Below are positions 9,200 to 17,345 of a DNA stretch of 64,000 nucleotides, in pieces. The notes beneath the pieces are model-generated. The model was not told the origin of the DNA, searched no databases, and saw nothing but the letters and a program-made list of their open reading frames with translations. The stretch is from DTBU01 sp964568845 (lineage in GTDB: Archaea; Thermoproteota; CALKCG01; B24). Location: the NCBI GenBank assembly GCA_964568845.1, contig CAZMSC010000002.1, positions 31,737 through 95,736 on the forward strand, read 5' to 3'. Positions within the stretch are counted from its first letter, which is position 1. Every line of letters begins with the position of its first letter. The translations under genes were made by a program, and so were the position numbers.

Positions 9200-10372
9200 T
9201 CAACTTAAAATTCTAAAACTTAGAAACGTTAAACCTATGTTTAATAGTAGGAGGCCAAGTGCAAAGGCGTTTAAGCATAATGTTGCGGTTTTACGTAGTA
9301 CACGGTTTTTTACTTTAGCTAAAAATACGTCTACGAATCCATATCCATCCAAGGGGTATACTGGTAACATATTGAATATCGCGAATGCGATGTTTATATT
9401 ACACATATACATTAAAATCAGATATCCCGTAAATGTTACGGGTCTGGGTAATAGGTCTCCGAAGATTGATGGACTATAGGGATATGCGTAGAACCTCACG
9501 TTTAAACTCCTGTTGGACTCACCTATGGAAACGTTAAAAACACCTTTATCGGTTTTAATGATCAGGTTATCTGTTATATTCAATCTGCTGAGTTCTTTCA
9601 GCGGATTCTGATATGGCGTTATGAACGGTATTGAAGGCTTAGTTAACCCCAATCTAACGCCATTTATCTCACTTATGATGCTCCAGCTGTCTAAGCCGAG
9701 CTTATACAATGGGCTGTCTGGACTTACACTGTAGACTAGAAGGCCCTGAGGCTGTTGGAAGAGCACGTTCAAAACTATAAGTGTTATGAACGCTACTGCT
9801 AGGTTTGCTGAAGGGCCTGACGACACTATCCTAAGCTTAGATAGAGATTTAGACTTCTTGAAAGCCTCTTCATTCGGTTCAACAAATCCTCCAAATACTA
9901 TTAATGCTAAGAGTAGTCCAGAAGATTCAACTGGTATGTTTTCAAGTCTGGCTACGACTCCATGCATCATTTCATGTACGGTGAGTCCTACGAGAATTGC
10001 TGGTAGAATGTAAAGTAGAGGCTCAAAACCCACTGTTATACCCGGCAGTATTGGCACCAATCCTATAGCTTCCTCAGACCTTATGAGTAGTTTAAATATG
10101 TTTCCTGTGAGCGTATAGGTTGAAAACAGCATCAGTCCAAATGCTAAAAATACGCTGAGTGTCGAATAATACCTCCAGAACTCTTTAAACTCATTTGACA
10201 GGTCGTCGAGGAGTTTGTTGAATTTTGCCGTCCTATATATGATTATGAAGGGTTTAACGTAGAGATTTTTCCTATCCAACCTCAATACCTTAGCGATCAC
10301 ATAAACCGCAAGCCAAAACGCTACAATGAGCACCAAATACATTCCGGTGCGTATGTATATGTTTAAGCTCAA
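9200..10372 (-). CDS. M50 (site-2) family membrane metalloprotease with PDZ-like domain
   Basis: The 390-residue protein is a polytopic membrane protease. It has an N-terminal transmembrane helix, the zinc motif HEMMH (residues 133-137) inside a hydrophobic helix, a PDZ-like segment after about residue 215 (VYSVSPDSPLYKLGL), and the third-ligand motif LPVYPLDGYGFVD near the C-terminus. Site-2 proteases cut transmembrane helices of regulators or leftover signal peptides. Its start overlaps the end of the upstream nucleotidyltransferase gene by 4 bp, so the two are co-translated. The substrate is unknown. Confidence 0.87.
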   Translation of the reverse strand: MSLNIYIRTGMYLVLIVAFWLAVYVIAKVLRLDRKNLYVKPFIIIYRTAKFNKLLDDLSNEFKEFWRYYSTLSVFLAFGLMLFSTYTLTGNIFKLLIRSEEAIGLVPILPGITVGFEPLLYILPAILVGLTVHEMMHGVVARLENIPVESSGLLLALIVFGGFVEPNEEAFKKSKSLSKLRIVSSGPSANLAVAFITLIVLNVLFQQPQGLLVYSVSPDSPLYKLGLDSWSIISEINGVRLGLTKPSIPFITPYQNPLKELSRLNITDNLIIKTDKGVFNVSIGESNRSLNVRFYAYPYSPSIFGDLLPRPVTFTGYLILMYMCNINIAFAIFNMLPVYPLDGYGFVDVFLAKVKNRVLRKTATLCLNAFALGLLLLNIGLTFLSFRILS

Positions 10373-11085
10373 AACCTCAACCTCCTCCTAGCTGGAGGGT
10401 TTTTAGAGACAATTTCCTCAAAAACGCTTTCAAAATTATCCCCCTCGGTTAAAAGCCTTTTGACGAATAAACCTGTCCTACCATGTTCATCCCTCTTCTT
10501 TAAAACCCTCACCCGTTCTTTAACGACGTCTATGCTTACGCCGAGTTCTCTAGCCACTTCAGACTCAAACCCCTCAATCGGATATTCAAGATGACCATTA
10601 GCTGTAGGTTTGATGAATGTAAGCCTTTTAGTGCATCCGGGCACTCTCAAGTCTTCCCTCAATTCTTTAAGCCCCATCATACCGCCGAATCTGTAGAATT
10701 CAAGCTCCCTAGCTCTAAAACTCAGAAGTGGAAACGTTACAGAGGTCTTCTCTCGAAAGTCCAAATATATGTGGGCTTTAGGAGTATTGCTTGGGGTTGC
10801 CTGCGTTAAAACCCTACTGAAAATATTAAAGCCTCTAATAAGTAGGCACGTTTCTACGACATGACTTGAAACAGGCTGAAGGATAACGACATCAACATCG
10901 CTGTCTTCATCAACATCCCCCCTAGCCACACTTCCATGAATAAATCCCCTGATATTAAAGCTTTCTAAAGCTTCAAGTAGCTTAATAGCCTCTACTCTAA
11001 GCCTTCTCAGAATCAGCCACCTTTCAGCCGAATATAAAACCTCTAGGACTTCCCTTAGTTTAAGAGGCTTCTCAGCCATTTCCAA
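10369..11085 (-). CDS. Predicted archaeal nucleotidyltransferase (polymerase-beta fold)
   Basis: The 238-residue protein has the polymerase-beta-type nucleotidyltransferase signature GFIHGSVARGDVDEDSDVDVVIL (about residues 46-68), with the GS motif and paired aspartates that bind metal. The C-terminal third is charged and may be a winged-helix segment (ELGVSIDVVKERVRVL). It resembles the archaeal family COG1665 of predicted nucleotidyltransferases, whose substrate is unknown. It overlaps the M50 protease gene by 4 bp. The start ATG at 11085 is the first of an in-frame pair (MEM). Confidence 0.75.
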   Translation of the reverse strand: MEMAEKPLKLREVLEVLYSAERWLILRRLRVEAIKLLEALESFNIRGFIHGSVARGDVDEDSDVDVVILQPVSSHVVETCLLIRGFNIFSRVLTQATPSNTPKAHIYLDFREKTSVTFPLLSFRARELEFYRFGGMMGLKELREDLRVPGCTKRLTFIKPTANGHLEYPIEGFESEVARELGVSIDVVKERVRVLKKRDEHGRTGLFVKRLLTEGDNFESVFEEIVSKNPPARRRLRF

Positions 11086-11334
11086 AATTAATTATGATAA
11101 AATTCTCCTAATAAGGTTAGCCTGTACACATACGTTTAAGATGCTTTTTTCTATTTATAGGATGAAGAGTTTTTCGAATAAAGCCTCACTGATTAAACTC
11201 TAAATGTAGAAACTCAAGTAAGCTTTAAAGTGAAGCCCATCGTCCTATCAGCCCCCCCGTCCTTTCCCCTTTTCCGTTATGGGAAAGGTATAAAGCTTCG
11301 AGTTTTCTCTTTTAAAGGGGGAGTGTTAAGAGTT

Positions 11335-11901
11335 ATGGGCGTCTTCAGGGTGAGGATTCCGATTAGTAGAGTTGGCGTTTTGATAGGAGCTAAAGGTGAA
11401 GTTAAACGTACTATTGAAGAAAAGTGTCATGTTAAACTTAACATAGATAGTTCATCTGGTGATGTTGAAATATCGTCTATTGACAATGGAGATATTTTAA
11501 GCCCGCTTGTGGCTAAGAACGTGGTTTTAGCCATAGGCCGTGGCTTCAGCCCTGAGAGAGCGCTCAGACTTTTAGAGGAGGATACGATGTTTGAGATTGT
11601 AGATCTTCGAAATGATTTTGGTTTGAATGAGAATGCCGTTAGAAGAATTCAGGGTAGAATCATAGGACGTGAAGGTAAGGCTAGAAAGATGATAGAAGAA
11701 CTCACGGGTGTATATGTATCCGTTTATGGTAATACTGTCGCTTTAATAGGTAAAAGCCCTTGGTTTGAACTCGCTAAAGAAGCCATTCAAATGCTCATAG
11801 ACGGTCGTCAACACAGCACAGTCTATAAACACCTTACTAAGGAGCGTAGGAGAATTAAAAGACTTGAAATGGATATTTGGAAGAAACCGGGCGAAGAGTA
11901 A
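11335..11901 (+). CDS. KH-domain RNA-binding protein, Pno1/Dim2-like ribosome assembly factor
   Basis: Two KH domains are visible: VGVLIGAKGEVKRTIEE with the GxxG loop GAKG near the N-terminus, and RIQGRIIGREGKARKMIEE with GREG in the second half. This is the archaeal Pno1/Dim2 family that binds the 3' end of pre-16S rRNA and works with Nob1. I place the start at the ATG at 11335, giving 188 residues beginning MGVFRVRIPI, which matches the family's usual length; a GGGGGAG ribosome-binding sequence lies 13 bases upstream. The frame is open back to a GTG at 11230, but the extra 35 residues look non-conserved. The gene converges on the amidohydrolase gene, with five bases between. Confidence 0.85.
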   Translation: MGVFRVRIPISRVGVLIGAKGEVKRTIEEKCHVKLNIDSSSGDVEISSIDNGDILSPLVAKNVVLAIGRGFSPERALRLLEEDTMFEIVDLRNDFGLNENAVRRIQGRIIGREGKARKMIEELTGVYVSVYGNTVALIGKSPWFELAKEAIQMLIDGRQHSTVYKHLTKERRRIKRLEMDIWKKPGEE

Positions 11902-11906
11902 AAAAC

Positions 11907-12704
11907 CTAGATTTTCAATATTCTAAGTATGTTCTTCCCCAGGATATTCTCCTCATCCATCGGATTTAACTTTAGAGCCTTTATTTTTTCAAGTTCTCTC
12001 TTCGCGAAACTTACGGTGTCCGGCTCTTCATGCGGTCCATCTGTACCAAATATTATACGATTTGAACCTACCTTTTGAACAGCTTCCCTTATCTTATGGG
12101 CCAGTAGAACCCCGCTCGTATCCAGATATATGTTTTCATATGTGGATGCCAAGTTTATGAACTGGTCTATGAGTTTTTCATCCGTAGATAGGTACTTTCC
12201 GAAGTGTGCAACTATCATCTTGACCTTTGGAAACTTTTCAACCATACGTTTGACATCTGAATACCTTCCTACGCAATCTATTAGACAGGGCACTTCAAGC
12301 TTCTCAGCCAATTCTATAACAGGATCTACGACGTATTCAGCTATCGTATACTCTCCAGCGTGAACTTTGATTCCTTTAAATCCAAGCCTCACCACGGCGT
12401 CTACAATCTCATCGTTGACAGCTTTCTCAAAACTTGGAATAGCGTAAACGTAGGGTATTAATCTACCTGGAAACTTTCTACAGGCTTCAAGAGCCATCTC
12501 TATCGAACGTTTGGTTGAGGTGCTCATTGCGAAAACCACGGAAACATCTATACCGACAGCATCCATAGTATAGACTATTGTTTCGGGACTATACTCGGTC
12601 CTGCTGACGTCACCATGTTTCAAATGAACATGGGAATCTACGATCAGAACAATCCCCTCAAGTATAAGTAAAATGTGACGCTTAAAGATAATCTTAACCG
12701 TCAT
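11907..12704 (-). CDS. Amidohydrolase (amidohydrolase-related TIM barrel)
   Basis: The 265-residue product has the metal-dependent hydrolase motifs of the amidohydrolase-2 group: an N-terminal HxH in VDSHVHLKHGD, a central KVHAGEY, MIVAHFGK and the late catalytic aspartate in IIFGTDGPHEEP. These proteins are related to TatD and to decarboxylating amidohydrolases; the substrate is unknown. The first 20 residues (MTVKIIFKRHILLILEGIVL) look unlike the family and the natural start may be internal, but no convincing in-frame ATG or GTG lies between, so the ATG at 12704 is kept. Confidence 0.75.
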   Translation of the reverse strand: MTVKIIFKRHILLILEGIVLIVDSHVHLKHGDVSRTEYSPETIVYTMDAVGIDVSVVFAMSTSTKRSIEMALEACRKFPGRLIPYVYAIPSFEKAVNDEIVDAVVRLGFKGIKVHAGEYTIAEYVVDPVIELAEKLEVPCLIDCVGRYSDVKRMVEKFPKVKMIVAHFGKYLSTDEKLIDQFINLASTYENIYLDTSGVLLAHKIREAVQKVGSNRIIFGTDGPHEEPDTVSFAKRELEKIKALKLNPMDEENILGKNILRILKI

Positions 12705-12986
12705 AGATCAGAACCTTCGCAGAAGGCTCCTGGCTAATCTGTATAACTTATTAACGGGTTTTCGACTTGCATGACTCTGAGGATTTTTGAACCATGTAAC
12801 GTTTTAATTTGACGGTATTAGAAACTGTCCCTTTCGTTGGAGGTATAAAGGCTTTATATTTGTCTTGACATGAAAAAAGAATTATAAGCTTCCAATACAA
12901 ATACCAAATGCTATTGACGAAACCATTTGGGAAGTAAAAACAAACTTATCAGGTAGAAATTTTCCCTCAGGATTTCACAATAGTGC

Positions 12987-13331
12987 TCAGCTAACCCCTT
13001 CAAAGTCATTCTTACTCCCTATTTTTACAAGGTATATCCTACCCTTCTTGAGATGTATTCCGATTTTGTTTTTAAGTTTCAAGTAGTTTCGTGCGGAAGA
13101 TAATAGTGGAGCCATCTGTCTAGGGCTCAGCTCTAACCCCTCTATTTTCAACTCGACAAACGACTCCTCTGAATTTAGAAAATCGTTTAACAACTTTTTC
13201 CAGAATCCCCTAGGCACTTTTCTTTTAACAAACGACTTCTTCAGCATTTGCTTTGTCTCCTCGTCTACTGGTACAAATTTGTACTGTAGATTTAAGTTAT
13301 ATATCTGCTCTTCCTTATTTTTCAATTTCAT
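12987..13331 (-). CDS. Small conserved-looking hypothetical protein
   Basis: The 114-residue basic protein starts MKLKNKEEQIYNLNLQYKF at an ATG preceded four bases upstream by GGGGGA; the frame is open seven codons further to 13352. It is lysine-rich with a C-terminal region of predicted beta strands (IGIHLKKGRIYLVKIG). I do not recognise the family. It stands alone between two gene-free stretches of about 270-280 bp, and is AT-rich. Confidence 0.5.
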   Translation of the reverse strand: MKLKNKEEQIYNLNLQYKFVPVDEETKQMLKKSFVKRKVPRGFWKKLLNDFLNSEESFVELKIEGLELSPRQMAPLLSSARNYLKLKNKIGIHLKKGRIYLVKIGSKNDFEGVS

Positions 13332-13620
13332 ATTTCCCCCTTTGCCTGTCATCTAGTCTAGGGTATAGAACCCCTTTAATAGGAGGATCCCCTTTAAATG
13401 TAAATGGGCTAATTCGGTAACATACATCCTATACATATTGGTGAAAAACTTCCATAAAAGTTTTGTAAGGAATTTTCACAATCTTTTCTAGTTTAAATTG
13501 GAAAAAATCTAAAATTTACATATAAACCCTACAAGCTTCTATTTTACAGAAAATTAACACTAAAGATATTCCTGTGATGTCCTTGAAAATACTTGGTTAA
13601 ATGATAGATTTCGAGAAATA

Positions 13621-14304
13621 CTAATCTTCTATGTAGATATACCCCGTTTCAGTTCTCCCCATTCTCATATAGCTAGTTATGAAACCCCAGTGCATATAGT
13701 TCGCCTTACCATATACTGTCCAGTAGTTTATGTAAACCCCCTTTATACCGTTCTCAAGCATGACTACAACAGTGTAGGTTTTCCCAATCCTAACGCCTGT
13801 GAATATGGCTTGAGAATGCCATTGATTTGGAGCTATTGGAACTTCTACCAAAGGCTCAGCCACTCCAAGCTCCCAGATCATTGCAAACCCCTTCGGAGCT
13901 AGTGTAGGCTTGTCATAGAATGCTAAATCCACAATTAGGTAGCCAGCCTCCCAAGCTGTAGGAGCCTCTACGAAGACTGCTGTAATGTTTGCATCTCCTT
14001 CGAGTGTTAAAGTCGTGAAGGGTGATGAGCTGTAGTTTATGAAGTTTATATGCCAATGGTCAAACTCAAAACCGTTGTAGACGTCTGCAACCTGGAGCGT
14101 TATGGTTGTTCCCCGCTTCACAGTATAAACTCCGGGAAGAGGAAACGTAAGACCACCTGGCGTAGCCTCGATCTTGAGAGTTACATATTCTTCAGATGTT
14201 GAGCTAAACCATGGGACGAACGGTTCTTCTCCGAAAGAAGCGGAGGCCACAATTAATCCTAGTGTTACTACGATCAGAAGTCCGACTGTGGATTTCAAAT
14301 TCAT
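13621..14304 (-). CDS. Secreted protein with InlB B-repeat-like domain
   Basis: The 227-residue protein starts MNLKSTVGLLIVVTLGLIV, a clear signal peptide or membrane anchor (residues 1-23). A segment follows that looks like a bacterial divergent InlB B-repeat: a PGGLTFPLPGVYTVKRGT-like strand, then GFEFDHWHINF and ANITAVFVEAP. The C-terminal half (residues 115-227) is rich in aromatic residues and unrecognised. It is probably exported and surface-bound. A GTG two codons upstream (14310) is in frame, but the ATG is the more natural start. It is divergent from top6B. Confidence 0.65.
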   Translation of the reverse strand: MNLKSTVGLLIVVTLGLIVASASFGEEPFVPWFSSTSEEYVTLKIEATPGGLTFPLPGVYTVKRGTTITLQVADVYNGFEFDHWHINFINYSSSPFTTLTLEGDANITAVFVEAPTAWEAGYLIVDLAFYDKPTLAPKGFAMIWELGVAEPLVEVPIAPNQWHSQAIFTGVRIGKTYTVVVMLENGIKGVYINYWTVYGKANYMHWGFITSYMRMGRTETGYIYIED

Positions 14305-14523
14305 AACCACAAGATGTTAATGTGATCTTCCTATATATACTTTAACATTCTCCAGACATATGGCACACGACATATTACTGCTATATTTTCAAAAAAGTAG
14401 TTTCCCTGTTAAAATAGTGATATGTATCATGTTAAAAGGTTTATCTGGTGGCATGTACTGTTGTTATACAACTCCAACTAAACTATGAATCGCTTCTATG
14501 GAGGATTGAAAGGAGGCTTAAAC

Positions 14524-16113
14524 ATGGTTGAATTTCAAGAGATAAGTCCAGCAGACTTCTTCTATAGAAATAGAGATATCGCTGGCTTCACAAACCCTGC
14601 TAGAGCATTATATAGTACTGTAAGAGAACTGGTTGAAAACTCCTTAGACGCATGCGAATCGGTTGGGGCTCTACCAAATATATACATAAGACTTACATGC
14701 GTGAGCGGGCCGCTTGATGGAGCGGCGGTCTTCAAGATTAAAGTCTTAGATAATGGGTCTGGGGTTCCAGAGCATAACATCCCCCTGGCGTTTGGCAAAG
14801 TACTCTACGGTTCAAAATATAAGCTTAAACAGACACGTGGAGCCTTCGGCTTAGGAGGGAAAATGGCAATACTTTACGGTCAGATAACCACAAATAAATC
14901 TGTCAGGGTAGTCTCAAGTACAGGTAGCTCGCATATACATGAGTATGTGCTTAACATAGATATTCGGAAGAATGAACCCAAAATATTGAGTAGAAAAAAC
15001 TACGAAAACGTGAACAATTGGAGAGGGACTCTCGTAGAATTTTACACAGAAGGGGACTACTACAGGTCTTCGTCTAGAATAGTAGATTACCTTAAACAGA
15101 CGGCCATGGTAAACCCATATGCAGAAATAACCTTCGTTGACCCCAAAGGCCACCTGTATTTGTTTGAAAGAGGTGTCGGTGAAATGCCTCCGGCTCCTAA
15201 GGAAACTCTTCCGCATCCATATGGCGTAGATGTTGAAGCATTGAAGAGGATTATAGCGGATACTAAGGCTAAATCCCTGCTTGAATTCATGACTGAGCAT
15301 TTCCATAGGGTTGGAAAAGCTATAGCATACAAGTTCCTCGGTGAAGCCTCTTTAAACCCAGACATGAACCCTAAGAAGCTAAGCCAGGATGATATAGTTA
15401 AACTCGTAAACCACATGAAAAACTTTAAAGGCTTCCTTCCGCCAGACGCGTCATGCCTGTCGCCTCTAGGTGAAAAACTGCTTAAAGCTGGTATAGAGAA
15501 AGAGCTTAAACCAGAGTTTGTAGCGGTTATTCAGAGGAAGCCCTCCTCATACTCAGGGTATCCATTTATAGTTGAAGTCGGCATAGCCTATGGTGGAAGC
15601 ATACTTAAACCTGGTATAACCTTATACAGGTTTAGCAATAAAATACCCCTTCTATACGATGAGACAAGCGACGTAAGCTGGAAAGTCGTAAATGAGCTGA
15701 TAGATTGGAGTAGGTATAAGGTTGATGTGACAGCGGACCCCGTAGCTGTTATAGTCCACATATGCTCAACGAAAATCCCCTATAAGACAGTTGGTAAGGA
15801 GTTTATAGCAGATAGACCTGAAATCGAACATGAAATACTCAACGGTGTTAGAATAGTAGCTCGTCAGCTCATGCTTCACCTATCTAGGAAGAAGCGCGTT
15901 CAAATGGAGCGGGCGCGTTTAGAAGTCTTCAGCAAATACCTGAATAAACTCGCATTATTCAGTGCTAGGCTAAGCGGTAGGAAGAAGCCTCCAGATTTGA
16001 AGCCGCTTCTTTTGAAAATTGCTAAGCTCAACCTGGCGGAGGAAGAGGAGAGCGTTGGGGAAAAACTTGAAAAGCCTCCAGTTATAAAGGTGAAGAGTTA
16101 TGAGAAAACGTAG
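14524..16113 (+). CDS. top6B: DNA topoisomerase VI subunit B
   Basis: The 529-residue protein is the ATPase subunit of topoisomerase VI, a type IIB enzyme that relaxes and decatenates DNA. The GHKL ATP-binding motifs are present: VRELVENSLDACE (N-box), KVLDNGSGVP, and TRGAFGLGGKMAILYGQ. The transducer domain with its conserved lysine region follows. I take the ATG at 14524 because AGGAGG lies eight bases upstream; an in-frame ATG at 14485 lacks a ribosome-binding site. The 3' end overlaps top6A by 14 bp, so the subunits are co-translated, as usual in archaea. Confidence 0.97.
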   Translation: MVEFQEISPADFFYRNRDIAGFTNPARALYSTVRELVENSLDACESVGALPNIYIRLTCVSGPLDGAAVFKIKVLDNGSGVPEHNIPLAFGKVLYGSKYKLKQTRGAFGLGGKMAILYGQITTNKSVRVVSSTGSSHIHEYVLNIDIRKNEPKILSRKNYENVNNWRGTLVEFYTEGDYYRSSSRIVDYLKQTAMVNPYAEITFVDPKGHLYLFERGVGEMPPAPKETLPHPYGVDVEALKRIIADTKAKSLLEFMTEHFHRVGKAIAYKFLGEASLNPDMNPKKLSQDDIVKLVNHMKNFKGFLPPDASCLSPLGEKLLKAGIEKELKPEFVAVIQRKPSSYSGYPFIVEVGIAYGGSILKPGITLYRFSNKIPLLYDETSDVSWKVVNELIDWSRYKVDVTADPVAVIVHICSTKIPYKTVGKEFIADRPEIEHEILNGVRIVARQLMLHLSRKKRVQMERARLEVFSKYLNKLALFSARLSGRKKPPDLKPLLLKIAKLNLAEEEESVGEKLEKPPVIKVKSYEKT

Positions 16114-17266
16114 CAAAACTGTTAAAAGTCCAATTAAGCTTTCAGCTTTCAAAAGCAGATCTAAAACCGTAGAACAGAAGCTTAAGCCTCCAAGAGGGGA
16201 GGAGAGGAGGAGAATAGTTGTTGAGAAGTTTCGGAGGCTAGGTGAAGACATCTACTATAGGCTTGAAGCCGGAGAGTTTCCATATCTCAAAATTCCAAGT
16301 CGTTCAACTAAAAACATAATATATGATCCTACGCTTAGACAGTTCGTACTTGGAGAACGTTTCTTCGTGAGAAGCGCTAAAAACGTTAGACACTTAAGAC
16401 CGTTAACCCAACTCGTATGGGTTGCATACACGGCCAACACGCTCTGTACCATGGATAAGACTTCAACTCTTAGAGACATATATTACATGGCTCAGGCAGA
16501 TGGTATAGACTTCAACGATCAACAGGAAAGCGATGAAGTAATCACAGAGCTTGAAACGGTTTTAGGCGTACCTAGGGAAGAGTTCAACATATTCCCAGAA
16601 GAAAGGTCTGCCATATTCGGCGATTTAACCATAGAGTACACAGTTAGAGAGTACAAAGGGGTTAGAGTAAATCTTACAATGCACCCCGACGGGTTGGTAA
16701 TTGGTCCAACTCTTACAAGTGCAGACTTCATCCACTGTGAAGCAGATAAAGCCATAGTTATTGAGAAAGGAGCTATGTTTACAAGGTTCATCGAGGAGAA
16801 AGTGCATAAAAAGTTTAAAGCAATACTCATACATACAGCTGGTCAACCTCCCAGAGCAACTAGACGTTTAATAAGGAGGTTGAATCTAGAGCTCAACCTG
16901 CCAGTTTACGTTTTCGTAGATGGGGATCCCTGGGGTATGCACATCGCCCAAGTCATACTTTCAGGCTCCGCTAGAGCTGGGCATATACCTGAACTTGCAA
17001 CGCCGGATGCCTTATGGGCTGGGGTATACGCTTCAGACATAGTGAAGTATAAACTTCCAAGCGACCCGTTGACTAAAGTAGACCTTAAACGTCTCGAAGA
17101 GCTTAAGAAAGACCCCAGGTATAAAGACGAATTATGGCAGAAGGAGATAGCTACGTTTCAGAAGATTAAAAGAAAGTCTGAACAGGAGGCTTTCAGTAGA
17201 TACGGCTTAACATTTATAGTCAGTAATTACCTGCCTCAGAGGCTTAAAGAGCTAAGCCATAGATAA
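16100..17266 (+). CDS. top6A: DNA topoisomerase VI subunit A
   Basis: The 388-residue protein is the DNA-cleaving subunit, homologous to Spo11. The winged-helix segment contains STLRDIYYMAQ, where the second tyrosine (Y129) is the probable attacking residue. The Toprim domain shows the conserved glutamate in AIVIEKGAMF (about residue 218) and the metal-binding VFVDGDPWGMHI (about 265-276). It overlaps top6B by 14 bp. The N-terminal 30 residues are basic and probably disordered. Confidence 0.97.
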   Translation: MRKRSKTVKSPIKLSAFKSRSKTVEQKLKPPRGEERRRIVVEKFRRLGEDIYYRLEAGEFPYLKIPSRSTKNIIYDPTLRQFVLGERFFVRSAKNVRHLRPLTQLVWVAYTANTLCTMDKTSTLRDIYYMAQADGIDFNDQQESDEVITELETVLGVPREEFNIFPEERSAIFGDLTIEYTVREYKGVRVNLTMHPDGLVIGPTLTSADFIHCEADKAIVIEKGAMFTRFIEEKVHKKFKAILIHTAGQPPRATRRLIRRLNLELNLPVYVFVDGDPWGMHIAQVILSGSARAGHIPELATPDALWAGVYASDIVKYKLPSDPLTKVDLKRLEELKKDPRYKDELWQKEIATFQKIKRKSEQEAFSRYGLTFIVSNYLPQRLKELSHR

Positions 17267-17345
17267 CTGCTCTATTAGTTTGATTCGTAAGGATGAGTTT
17301 AAACCTTTATACTCTCTAAGCTATACTTCTTAATGGCGTCTAAAA

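Noticed and set aside
11230..11334. Longer N-terminus of the KH protein from GTG 11230
   Set aside because: The extra residues do not resemble the family and the ATG at 11335 gives the usual length.
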